Assembly: GCA_025331565.1 (NCBI GenBank)
Contig: JAFREQ010000130.1
Span: forward strand, 873,001-937,000
Source of the DNA: Holacanthus passer
Lineage: Eukaryota > Chordata > Actinopteri > Pomacanthidae
Direction: 5' to 3'
DNA: 64,000 bases
In this document: one piece after another, positions 11,577 to 21,880 of the stretch
Layout: the number at the start of each line of letters is the position of its first letter
Position numbering within the stretch: position 1 is the first letter of the stretch
The notes under the pieces: generated by a model
The model's database searches: none
What the model was told of the DNA's origin: nothing
Seen by the model: the letters and a program-made list of their open reading frames with translations, nothing else
Made by a program: the position numbers and the translations under genes

Positions 11577-12252
11577 ACTCTTCTACAGCCACGTCACCTT
11601 TTGACTTTTGACTGTCCTCGCCCAGGTGGACGTAAAGGCAGAGACGTTTGACCTTCTTCCTTCTTCTGACACAAATAATGCAGCACTTTCAGAATGTATC
11701 AGGACATTTATGTTTCCTTTAGATGCAACATCATGCTAACAAATACCTGTGTTGAGGTATTAACGTGTATTTCTGCAAAAAAATACACTAATGTCATGAT
11801 TTAAACAGATTTTTCATGAAGAAGATGTTATTTATTTTTATTTAAAACGCTGTTTTATCACCTAAATTGCTGAACCCTCCCGACAGCTGTTCTCTTTAAA
11901 CTGAGCTGAAAACTCGAGCTCCGTCTCCTGAAAATTAATTAAGACCAATAGGACCTGGACCAGCCCAAATATCTTCAGGCACTTCCACTGTGTTGTTTCT
12001 GCTCAAGTGTCAGTGCCTGAACGCGGTGGCTGCCAACCAGCACCGGAACACAGGGAACAAAAGCACAAAGCTTCACCAAATGATTGACTTTATGTGCAAA
12101 TGATGGCAGAACATTTTAATACCTGATGTTTCTGAGGATGCTGCACTGTTGTTTCTGTGCTGATTTACTCTCTGGACAAAAACGTAGTGATTACAGTTTG
12201 CAGCCGTGGGAGGAGGTTTGATTTTCCCACTCTGCTCTTAAGAGTAAAGTTT

Positions 12253-12258
12253 AATAAA
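12253..12258 (+). terminator. Possible LRRIQ1 polyadenylation signal
   Basis: This is the first exact AATAAA I see after the LRRIQ1 stop, about 0.68 kb downstream. No transcript evidence links it to the gene. Confidence 0.25.
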
Positions 12259-14296
12259 GCCCGAGTGTAATTTCCTCGTTCTGTGGCTATGTTTAGCTCC
12301 TGCTCGCCAACAGTGGGCTGGAAATTTCTGCTTTTACGAGCCGAGCACAAACATTGGTGTTAGAATTAGCACGGTGTTTTCTTTATTTTCTATGGTGGCT
12401 CGTCGGGCCCGTCTGTGTATTTGAATTTGGAGAGCCGAGGCGTCCGTCCGCAAACGCTGCCCTACCGGGGGCGGCGAACCTCTCGCAGGCTTGGAGGTTC
12501 CTCGCTGCTCCACCGCCTGGAAATGATAACTTAATGAATGTCAAAACAAAGCTGCTGAGTGGCTCCCTGGCAGGAAATGCACGTCTGTCTATTTACTTTC
12601 CTTCTATCTTTCACTTACGCATGTCTGGAGGGTGTGTTTTGACTGTACGCGAGCTGACGGGGATTTTTGTCTCGCTGAGCGGCGTATGCCAGAGATGTGG
12701 TGGTCCTGCCCACTCGGGGGCTGTTGTGAAACCCAAGAGCGCTGTCCTCCTTCAGGGGGGGGAGACTGAATCTTTAGGCGCTCTTGTCAAACTGTCATTA
12801 CACAGCTGTGATACTGGAGGATTCAGATTTTTATTGCACAACACGAGCAGAAAAGAACGATATATTCACATCTCGTCATGAGTGTCGTTTTGTTGACACA
12901 AGTTCAGATTCGTCCAAAGTTCTTTTAGCTTCTGAAATCATATTGTTAAACCGTCGTCCACCAGTCTTCATTAGATTTGTTTACTTTTGAGTTATAGGTA
13001 AATTATATGTAACCTAAGACATGTAAAATCCGTTGCCTGCTGAAATGAGGCCTCCACCACACATTTAGATAAGGCGAAGAATGTCCGTCTCGGCCCGGAC
13101 TGCCCCGCCGGCCTGACCTCAGGCCAGCAAATGCTGTCAGATGGAGTCTGGCAGAGGGAGGCTTTGTGCCTCCAAGTGCTTTTTCTGCAGATGCGTTAAA
13201 GAGCCGTAACATGTGCTTTTAAGATTTAGCAACAAATTATATGTACTATACATTTTTACTGACCATTTCTGAATGCATGCGGTGCAGTTTGAGATTTTTG
13301 TAAACGATTCCAGGCAGCCATTGGTTTCCATTCATTTCCATGTGTTTGAAAATGAATCAGCAGACTCTTGAAACTTTTCTGTCACTGTTATATCATCATT
13401 GCACTTTATGTAATAGAAAATGTAACTTTAGAAATTAATGCAGACTGACAAAAATGTGCTGATGGATTTTTTTTTATATCATATGTAAATTAACGTCTGC
13501 CTGGAAAGATTATAAAATCTTTACAATTCAATGAGCTTGCAAAATGATTCACTGTGATGTGAACAAATCGTGACGGCACCACACTGAGGCATGAAGTGAT
13601 GAAGACAGTCGACATACAACAACCTACAGCACGTGTGTGTGTGCAAGCAGCGTGACGTACTGACTGAAATGTGGTTTCACTGCGGGGGGAGGGCAGCTGC
13701 TTTAAAACTCTGATAATGTGCTTTTATATTTATTATTCACGATTAATAAATAATTCAAAGATGAACGCAACAACTGGAAGCAAACTTTACAGTTTTTCAG
13801 AGCTTTGTGGCTTCATTAAGTCTCAGCACTGGAAATATTTCAGAATGTAAAATAACCTTAAAAACACTTACTGATGCAAAAAGTGACATGAGACGTTCTT
13901 TTCTCATTCATTTCTGCCTCGTGACACAACGACACAGCTCCTTCCGCCAAAGTAAAGAAACTGGAAATGGGTATAAACTGTGAGGAATGTGCACGCTCTC
14001 CTGGAAACGACCTGAACCCGGCTTATAAAGAAATTCTGAAGAAACTCACAAACTCTTCTGAACTGGACCCGACTGGTAAAAGTCAAAGCTAATTTATTTC
14101 CTGAATGAAAACTGCTGGCTTCTAATATCACTGAGATGGAAACCGGTCGGAGTCACTCTTTACTCGGGACTGATGAGGTTTAGACAAATTAAAAGATTTA
14201 GAATGAAGAGATTTAGGAACAGAATCACTTAGATTTGTCAGATGTTTTAGATCTTATCTCTGTCATTTTTACACAGACACAGAGGACATTTATGGA

Positions 14297-14314
14297 ACAC
14301 ACACACACACACAC
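14297..14314 (+). repeat. (CA)n microsatellite
   Basis: A short uninterrupted CA run in the intergenic region. Confidence 0.8.
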
Positions 14315-15680
14315 ATAATTTACACATCTTATGGAATAAAAGGAATTTACATTATGAAATGTGCATGTTTGTACACACACACAAATCTTTTTTGATATCT
14401 AAATTTTTATGATAAATTCTTTCAACTGTGTTTTTATGACAAAGTCTGATCATATAGTATAATTGCAGTGAGATTATGTTGAGATCTGATCGATGATTTA
14501 TTTTTATTGGATCTGCAGCAGAAGTATCTCCAGGTTCGTCTAGTTGGTGTTTAAATGATGAACAGCATTTTTTTTTTTTGCTTCTGGATTCAACAATAAT
14601 GATTTTAAAAAAAAGGTTTATACTTGAACTGTTTATGAGCCTGTTTTGTTATTGGTGCTTTATGTGTCGTCTTGATAAATTACATTTTGACTGATTTTAT
14701 CTTTTAAATGAAATAAATAATGAAAGCCATCAAAGCTGAATCCACCAGTCATTGAGGTTTCTGGCTGTAAATTATTTTAGAATGAAAACCATTTTATAAT
14801 ATATATTTTCTAAAACGTGATGGTCTCACCTCGTTTTTGTTAAAGTGTCCATATGAACAAAATCTTTCTCTATTATTATTTTATTGTTATTAATGTTTAC
14901 CTTCGCCTCGAATCGCAGCATCTGGATTCAGTCTGCCCGACCTCGCAGGCGGCTTGGTTCTGGTTTCAGTCATAGGTGACTTGTATAACATGTCGACTTG
15001 AACCCAGATGACTCGGGTCACGTGACTGGAGCGCCGAGGCCTGTCAGGGCTCAGGAATGCCTGACTCCTGGAAAAAACAAAAGACAAACAAACAAAACGA
15101 AAACAAACTTTTAAAGGCACGAAACGAGCTGCTTTCACTTCTCGATGTTCGGCTTGGCGAGCCAAACGCTCCGCAGACTCCAGTGACATTCATAAGCTCC
15201 ACACAATTTTTACTTTTGGGAAAAATAAACTTTTGCGTTTCGTGGCTGGCAAAGGTCTGAAGACATTTCAACAGATTGAATTAGACCCAAGCGTGGCTCC
15301 GGGCACCATGATGTCATGTCGCTGCCTTCTGAAGTGGCACGTTTTGGCCTCTCAGACTCGGCTCTGGTTGTGTTGGACTACGATCACTCACATGAGGACT
15401 GGAGCGAATGATAATGAGTTCAGCTCGGTCTTATTTTGACCATGAGAGCAACATAACGTTATAACAAACTGGCAGAGCGTGTTTTCATGTGAAGGTGAGG
15501 ATCTTGGTGGCCGCGGCGAGTCCGACCGACCGGCCCGAAGGTGGCCGAACGCTCCGGCTCCACAAACCCACGCTGCATCGATGCGGCAGGAATTTCCAGC
15601 CCACCAAACCACAGTGAACTTTTCACATTTTCTCCTCAGCGTGAGATGCCGTGCGAGGTCATCTTAGAGGCCCAATAAGA

Positions 15681-15693
15681 CCCCCCCCCCCCC
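15681..15693 (+). repeat. Poly-C tract
   Basis: A run of 13 C residues about 1.4 kb upstream of the ALX1 start codon. Confidence 0.85.
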
Positions 15694-16974
15694 GCTTCTT
15701 AAGAGCACCTCTATTTATTTTCATTTTTTCTCCACCGAGGTCCAGGTAACTGCCGCTGACCCCGGAGCGAACCGGAGCCGCAGGCGGCCGAGCGTCGCAG
15801 GTGGTGCAGCTCTGGGTGGAGACGTGGAGATGGGCTCCGGTTCTTTGGTAACATAAATCCTCCAATAAGAAGCCATGGAAGCGGGGCACTTCCTGTCCTG
15901 TCTGTTGAGGCCTGTCTGCTCCTGAGGGCTGAAACCTTCCTGCAGGAGGATGTTTGCTCTTTAGCTCAAACAAGAAAAGGGTCAATGCTTCATCTGCAGC
16001 ACTTTTCAAATATTAAACCTGATTGGATGTTATTTATTTTCACTGAGGATCAGAGAAACGCAGCTCTTGTGTCTTTTAGAATTTTTTTTGCAACTGATTT
16101 TTTTTATTTTATTTTAATCCCACAAAGTGACAAAATCGTATGAATAATTTTGCAAACATCTGAAATCCCTAAATTTCCCTAAATTGAATATTAATTGATT
16201 AACAGACATGCGCACAAGCGTCGAGCGTCGGCGGAATTAAACTCACGCAAAATGAGTCAGAATAAATGAACGTTTTTATCAAGTTCTTCGATGCAATTTT
16301 TTTTGTAATTTATGAGCAAAAAACAGGTCTAATTTTGAAAACTCTCAACATATGAAATTTATATATTTTTGTCAAACTTTTAGGGCTTGAATTAAATCCC
16401 TCCAATGCGCCTTCAGCCTGAAACATGCGCTCGAGTTCAAAACGAGTTAAATGTGAAGCAAATGATGGAAAATAATTTCTTTAAAAGGGAGAAATTTTGA
16501 TCTTTATTTTCTTTAATGCGCACATGCAAACACATTTTCTCTAAGCAGCTTTTTTAAACAGAAACATTTTCCATCCTAGTTTTCTCTGATTAAACCTTAA
16601 AAATGTATTTGACTTTTTTTTTTTAATTTTAAAATTTGTGTCATGACTTGAAATATGTTCAACAAATTTGGCCTAATCATTAAAAATAAAAATGAGTTAG
16701 TCTAACATGAAGAATAATCATTCAAATGAAATAAAAATAGAGTTTTTTTTCCACATGAACTTTTCATTTTTCTGAACCTTTATGTCGGTGTCCCACAGGT
16801 CACAGGCTCAGGTGAGCTCAGCTGCAGGTAAACGTCTCATTCTGAGTCTGAACTTGCTGCAGATGAAACTTTCCTGTCTGGATCTTCAGGCTGCTGCTGC
16901 TCCTGGTTCAGGTGGTGGGAGGAGCTGAGGATGAGGAGGAGGAGGGGGGGGGCTCCTCCAGGATCTCTTTGGGG

Positions 16975-16981
16975 CTATAAA
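16975..16981 (+). promoter_or_regulatory. ALX1 TATA-like box
   Basis: CTATAAAGA follows a G-rich block (16938-16973) and lies about 108 bp upstream of the ALX1 ATG. If it is used, transcription would begin near 17005, leaving a 5' leader of about 80 nt. There is no other TATA motif between here and the start codon. Confidence 0.5.
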
Positions 16982-17060
16982 GACTTTGTGCCTTCAAGAC
17001 AGAGCAAATTAACTCCATTGGCGAATTATTGCCTGCGATTAGTTCCTGCTTTTTTTTTTA

Positions 17061-17078
17061 ATGGTGCCATCTGATTAA
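17061..17078 (+). promoter_or_regulatory. Five-codon uORF in the ALX1 leader
   Basis: ATG GTG CCA TCT GAT TAA ends 6 nt before the ALX1 ATG at 17085. It could tune translation by reinitiation or leaky scanning. Its context (TTTAATGG) has purines upstream and G at +4, so it is not obviously weak. Function is inferred. Confidence 0.4.
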
Positions 17079-17084
17079 AAAGCG

Positions 17085-17271
17085 ATGGAGTACATGGAGG
17101 AAAAGTTCGCGTTGAAGAGCCCGGCGATGAAGGCCACAGATTACTACATGGACCAAGTCATGGAGAGCCTGGACGGAGCGCAGTACTTCACCAAGTCCTC
17201 CCCGAAGTGCGTGCAGGCCTTCGGGCTGCAGAGCGCCGAGCACCGCTCCTCGCCCTGCGGAGAGCAGAGCG
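17085..17271 (+). CDS. ALX1: ALX1 exon 1
   Basis: It encodes residues 1-62 and the first base of codon 63. The donor GTGCGT starts at 17272. The start was chosen because MEYMEEKFALKSP aligns with the known ALX1 N-terminus; an in-frame Met at codon 4 is less likely. It includes the conserved KCVQAFG tract. Confidence 0.96.
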
Positions 17272-20200
17272 GTGCGTAACTCCGGCACTTTTCCGCAGCG
17301 ACACTGCGGCTTTCCGGCAGCTTGTCTGCAGCCTGAGGGACATTTAACACTCAGCATGTGTCCACAAGTTTCATTCAAGCGTGTCACTTATTATAGATGT
17401 GGTTTCTTCTTCTTTTCTCCTTTTAAAAATAGACGGTTCTAGTGAGAGACGCTTCAAGGATGAAAGTTGACCTATAATGTTTTTCTTTAATAGCAGATTT
17501 GCATCATCCAGATGTATTTTTGTGCATGTGTAAGAAACGATTCCCTCCTCTCCCTTCCAGCCGGGTTCGGTGTGCCAAAGTCGGAGGAGGACTCTCTGCA
17601 CCCGGAGCTCGGCTGCTGTCCTCTGCGCGCCTCTCCGGTGCCCAGCGCGCAGGACAAGACGGACCTGGACGACATGGGGGACAAATGCGACAGCAACGTG
17701 TCCAGCAGCAAGAAGAGGAGACACAGGACGACGTTCACCAGCGCGCAGCTGGAGGAGCTGGAGAAGGTCTTCCAGAAAACCCACTATCCAGATGTGTATG
17801 TGAGGGAACAGCTGGCGATGAGGACGGAGCTGACGGAGGCCAGAGTGCAGGTACAGCTCGTCCTGTCTGTGGAGGACAGGAGGGTGACGTGAATGTGGAG
17901 CAGCAGCTGTGCGTCAAGGTCCAAACCCATCAGTGTGGCTCTGACAAAACAGGCCACAAAAATGTGTTTAGGAATTTTAAAAAAATGTCACTTTTATTTA
18001 TTTATTTATTTTTTACTAAACTAGTGCAAAAATGATTAATTTTATAATATAATATTTTGCAATAATAATAATAATATTTCAGAAGGATTTTGGTTGGACT
18101 CTTTGTCATTTTGTCACTTTATTTGAATTGATTTAATGTTGATGTTATTTCCTCCTTTTGTCCAGGTTTGGTTTCAGAACAGAAGAGCAAAGTGGAGGAA
18201 AAGAGAAAGATACGGGCAGATCCAACAGGCCAAAACTCACTTTGCAGCCACCTACGATTTATCGGTGTTACCGAGGACAGACAGCTACACACAGGCAAGA
18301 TGTCCAACTTTCTATTAGAGATGTCAAATAATGGGAATTTTAATTTACTATAATGCTCACAGAGATTCTTTCCCAAAATACTCAGCTCACGCAAGACACC
18401 ACAGATTCATGCTCATGTCATCGCTGCTCTATTAATCACTTGTTATGAGAGTCGTCTTCAGATAAGAGGCCGATCGGAGCCTCTGTGAGGTGTCACAGCT
18501 GGATTAATGGCCTCAGATCAGATTTCGTGTCAGCCGCACATTCGTCTCGCCGTTTGGACAAAGGTCGGGTTTGAGATGAGGTGAGAGGAGACGCGGGGTG
18601 TCAGGAGCTGAGCCGAGGCCTCTTCAGACGCAGCTCCTCGGACGAGCGAGCGTCGACGTGTTTGAATTCAAAGGGTGAAAAAGCAGAAGAGTCACAGCTC
18701 GGCGTCGATCAGGCCAACGACCAGGTCAGAAATGTGCTGGACCGAGTTCTTCACACATGTTTCTGATAGCTGCTCCTGGAGTCCAGCCATGCCCCCTTTT
18801 CCTCACAGCTCCTCCAGATGACTGTCATCAGCCGGACCGTCCTTCACGTCCCGGCTCTGCTGCGGCTCTGCTGTCCTCTCCCTACAGACACTCGACATAG
18901 ATTACATAGTTGTGGGTTTCGTGTTGTCGACGATGAGGTTTTGGCCAAAATTGTAGCTGTTTGAGCCGAAGACTGAGGCCCGGCTCCGCGATGGCACATT
19001 GTTGACAGGAAGGAACAAGCTGATTCTCGAGCTACAAACATATTTCCATGCTAGAAAATCAGTTTATCTAACTGGCAAAGTGGAGTCTGTAACAAACCAC
19101 TGCTGGTTTGTGGCGTTTGTTGAAAATGTCTGTGAGCTCTGCTTTGGAAAAACGAGTTGAGCCAGTTGGTTCAGTCTTTAATTTTGTGAAGATGCTGCAG
19201 CTTTATTTGTTTGTTGACGTAAAATTTATGGAACTAATTTGATGTGTTTGTATTTTTCCTGAAACATCACTCGTCGTTCACGTCGAGGGGAACAAAGCTT
19301 TAGTGGCTTCGTTTTGACCAAATACAGGAACAAATGAATTTTCATGCCGTTCACATGCTCCTTCCGTTGGCCCGTCTCCTCGGTTTGACTGAAGTCTTGG
19401 CAAACGAGGCCGAGCGAGCTGCCTCAGAGTGAATGAAGGGATTCGAATCTGTCACTTCAGTCTGTGTTTTGTATGAAAGACGACATGTTGTTCTGTGGAG
19501 GCCTTTAGAATCAGTCACGTGCTGTTTGCTCATCAGATGGGATCTGTCTCCTCTGTCTTCTCTTTGATGATCGTCTTATAAAATGGCTTCGTGACACGTT
19601 TCTGATGAATTTTGAAAATATGTTAACTCCTCTGAAATCATCAGACGTCGTGTGTCCAGTTTGGATCTGTTTGACCCCATGTTTCCTCACTTTGAGTTTC
19701 GTCGATCTGCGCTGACAGTTTCAGATTTTAGATTTCTGCCTCCAGCCGACACAGTGGAGGTGAATGAAATGTGTAATGGACAGACAGATACTTCAAACTG
19801 GGACAAATAAAACCAAAACTGACTGCACGTCCAGATGGAGCGAAGAGAGAAAAGGTTTTTATAATTTGGGGAAACATCACTTTTCACAGTTTCTTTCCTA
19901 TATAAGATTTATTTTTTAACACTTAACATAATATTACTCGTTTTGTACGACTCATCGTTATATTATCTGATCTCATCTTTGACCAAACTCCATCTACACT
20001 GGAGCTTTATTTTCAACATCTGTGGTGTTTTTTTGTAGCAATTTAGTTTCTAAATTTCTATAATTTTTATTTTTATATAGGACTTAACTCTGTTAACTGT
20101 TTTCATCTGAGCAGGATGGTTCAGTGTTTGAAACAGGCCCAGACTTTTTCCCAGGACCTGAACTGAAACTGTGGCCAAAAGCAAACACCTTTTCCATTGT

Positions 20201-20949
20201 ACTGTTTTGTATTGTTAAGATGCAAAATGGTACAAGGATCCAAAATTCCTGTGATTAGAGACTGACTTCCTGTCACTCAGCTGCTGAAGCCAGCCAAAAT
20301 AATTAATCATTAGGAGTCCGACCTATTTAAAGTGCATTTTACCTTAAAAATTAAAACAGCACAAACAGTGATTATATTATAATATTTTTTAATTAATCAA
20401 ATAAAGAAACATCTGATCGGCCAAATCGAACCTGACGATGAGAAAATTTTGGCCCGTGAGCTTCACTTTGGGAAACCCTGGTTTATCCTGTGTCGTTGAA
20501 ATCTTTGTATCTTTGTAAATTATCCATCTGTTAAAAGTAATTTCTGCTCCTCCTGAAGGTCCTAAAGTCCTTGTCCCTGGCATCTAAAACCTTCTTTCAC
20601 CCTTCAGATTCCCAACAACCTGTGGCCGAGCCCAGCTCCCGGCGGCTCCGTGGTCTCCTCCTGCATGCTGCCCCGGGGCTCGCCTCCCTGCGTCACTTCC
20701 TACTCGCACTCCCCTCGCTCGGCCGGCGGCGGCGCCGACCACGGCTACGTGGGTTTCCCCAATCAGCAGAACCAGTTCGGCCACGTCTCCCTCAACAACT
20801 TCTTCAGCGCGGACTCCCTCCTCACGCCGGCCGCCAACGGTCACCACGCCTTCGAGACCAAGCCCGAGTTCGAGAGGCGCTCGTCCAGCATCGCCGTGCT
20901 GCGCATGAAGGCCAAGGAGCACACGGCCAACATCTCGTGGGCCATGTGA
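17085..20949 (+). CDS. ALX1: ALX homeobox 1 (aristaless-like homeobox, CART1), complete
   Basis: ALX1 is a nuclear paired-class homeodomain transcription factor of neural-crest-derived craniofacial and other mesenchyme. It binds palindromic TAAT sites as a dimer. The CDS joins 17085-17271, 17561-17850, 18166-18294 and 20608-20949 (315 aa; the human protein is about 326). The N-terminus MEYMEEKFALKSP matches ALX1. An acidic linker (DKTDLDDMGDKCDSNVSSS) precedes the homeodomain at residues 114-173, with WFQN at 161-164 (Gln50, Asn51). The OAR motif (RRSSSIAVLRMKAKEH) covers about 292-307, and the protein ends TANISWAM, which separates ALX1 from ALX3 and ALX4. The N-terminal region is slightly shorter than in mammals. 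Intron 2 splits the homeodomain between residues 46 and 47, the usual paired-class position. Intron 3 has a GC donor. LRRIQ1 lies 5.5 kb upstream in the same orientation. Confidence 0.97.
17561..17850 (+). CDS. ALX1: ALX1 exon 2 (acidic linker, homeodomain helices 1-2)
   Basis: The acceptor TTCCAG ends at 17560 and the donor GTACAG starts at 17851. It encodes residues 63-159: a Pro/Ser-rich region, the acidic DLDDMGDKCDSNVSSS linker, then KKRRHRTTFTS through EARVQ. It ends phase 0 inside homeodomain helix 3. Confidence 0.97.
18166..18294 (+). CDS. ALX1: ALX1 exon 3 (homeodomain recognition helix)
   Basis: The acceptor TTTTGTCCAG ends at 18165. It encodes residues 160-202, beginning VWFQNRRAKWRKRERYGQIQ and ending at Gln after Asp-Ser-Tyr-Thr. 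The 3' border falls at CAG|GCAAGA, a GC donor (18295-18296). No GT in a usable position gives the same protein, and the intron reads to a stop at 18316-18318. Confidence 0.95.
18295..18300 (+). promoter_or_regulatory. Non-canonical GC 5' splice site of ALX1 intron 3
   Basis: The exon ends ACACAG and the intron begins GCAAGA, matching the usual GC-AG donor form AG|GCAAG. The acceptor is CCCTTCAG at 20607. The conserved ALX1 protein junction (…Tyr-x-Gln then Ile-x-Asn-Asn-Leu-Trp) fixes this border exactly. Confidence 0.9.
18295..20607 (+). other. ALX1 intron 3
   Basis: GC-AG intron of 2.3 kb. I see no coding sequence, RNA gene or recognisable repeat in it. Confidence 0.7.
20608..20949 (+). 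CDS. ALX1: ALX1 exon 4 (transactivation region and OAR motif)
   Basis: The acceptor CCCTTCAG ends at 20607 and the stop is TGA 20947-20949. It encodes residues 203-315: NNLW, a Pro/Ser/Gly-rich region, GFPNQQNQFGHVSLNNFF, FETKPEFERRSSSIAVLRMK (start of OAR) and the terminal ISWAM. The exon is much richer in GC than its flanks. A short Gly/Ala-rich insertion (SAGGGAD) is not in the human protein as I recall it. Confidence 0.97.
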   Translation: MPNNLWPSPAPGGSVVSSCMLPRGSPPCVTSYSHSPRSAGGGADHGYVGFPNQQNQFGHVSLNNFFSADSLLTPAANGHHAFETKPEFERRSSSIAVLRMKAKEHTANISWAM

Positions 20950-21880
20950 TCGGGGCTCCACGTCCATGTCTGGACAGTCTGGATAATGTATAGAATTCAA
21001 CTGCCCAAAGAGTCTGACATTCAAAACAAGCTGTTTGTCTCCCACAGGTCAACGACTTTTCTTTCATTTGTTGTTGAGTGAAACTCTATGATATTTCACA
21101 ATCTTACTGTCCTGCATCATGTGACTCTCTGACCCAAATTATATCGACTGAGTCAAGAAAACGGGTCTGAACAAATGGAAGAACTGTCAGGATTTGTTCT
21201 CCGCGTTTTCTAAAAGCTGCAGGTTAATAAGCTGAAGCTCGTAACATAAATAGCCATAATGTTTCTGTCTGAGGCCGAGCTGCAGTCGGGCGCACTGGTT
21301 CTTTCAGCAGACGATCACATGGGCAAAGACACTTGTTCAAAAGGCGGCGAATGTCTCGACCTTCATGTAGCTTCACTAAAGCGACACGCTCACATCTTTC
21401 AGGGTCACGTTCAGTGTGTTGTGCTCAGATCAGACTGTTGACTCGTGGTCTGTGGAGGCGGCGTGACTGACAAACAGCTTGTTTTTAACGGGGGTCAGGA
21501 AGTCGTCAGTGTTGACACGGGGAGGCGAAGACGAACTCCAGGCTCCGGCGGGGTTCGGTCCTGGCCTCACGTGGATCCGGAGAGAGCGGGTCCCAAACCA
21601 CTACAGCATTTCCGAGCACTGTGAATAAGCTTTCTTTACATGTGCCTTTCGTCTTCCTCCCTCGATGCGGCTCGGGGCTGAAGGTGAGCGGCGTGGAGAC
21701 GAAGTGACTCGACGAGCCGACGTGTCCGTGTGCTTTGCAGCAAAGCTCTATAATCTCTGTCGTCTGCCTCTGTGCTGTTTCACAGGTACACGAGCGGCAG
21801 AGGAGGCAGGTTTTAAAATGGTCTGTGTTGTAAATCTATGTGGTGAAAGCAAAATAAATGAATGTCACTTGATTCCAGCA
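20950..21880 (+). other. Likely ALX1 3' UTR
   Basis: About 0.9 kb between the stop codon and the first clear polyadenylation signal. I see no coding sequence or repeat. Confidence 0.5.
21853..21858 (+). terminator. Likely ALX1 polyadenylation signal
   Basis: AATAAA is followed by a T-rich stretch from about 21889. A second AATAAA at 22249 is an alternative distal site. Confidence 0.5.

Larger units (their letters stand above)
11577..16970. other. LRRIQ1-ALX1 intergenic region
   Basis: About 5.4 kb holding the LRRIQ1 3' UTR and the ALX1 upstream region. No gene is recognised. The segments at about 11900-12110 and 12170-12640 are single-copy and carry clustered ATTA/TAAT cores, making them candidate regulatory DNA. 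There is a short CA repeat at 14297-14314, a C homopolymer at 15681-15693, and AT-rich sequence from 16020 to 16780. The minus-strand open frames here have no family resemblance. Confidence 0.4.

Noticed and set aside
17371..17917. Several minus-strand and out-of-frame open frames over ALX1 exon 2
   Set aside because: Shadows of the GC-rich homeodomain exon.
20571..21067. 140- to 153-codon frames over ALX1 exon 4 on both strands
   Set aside because: Shadows of the GC-rich last ALX1 exon. They lack the homeobox or OAR protein sequence.
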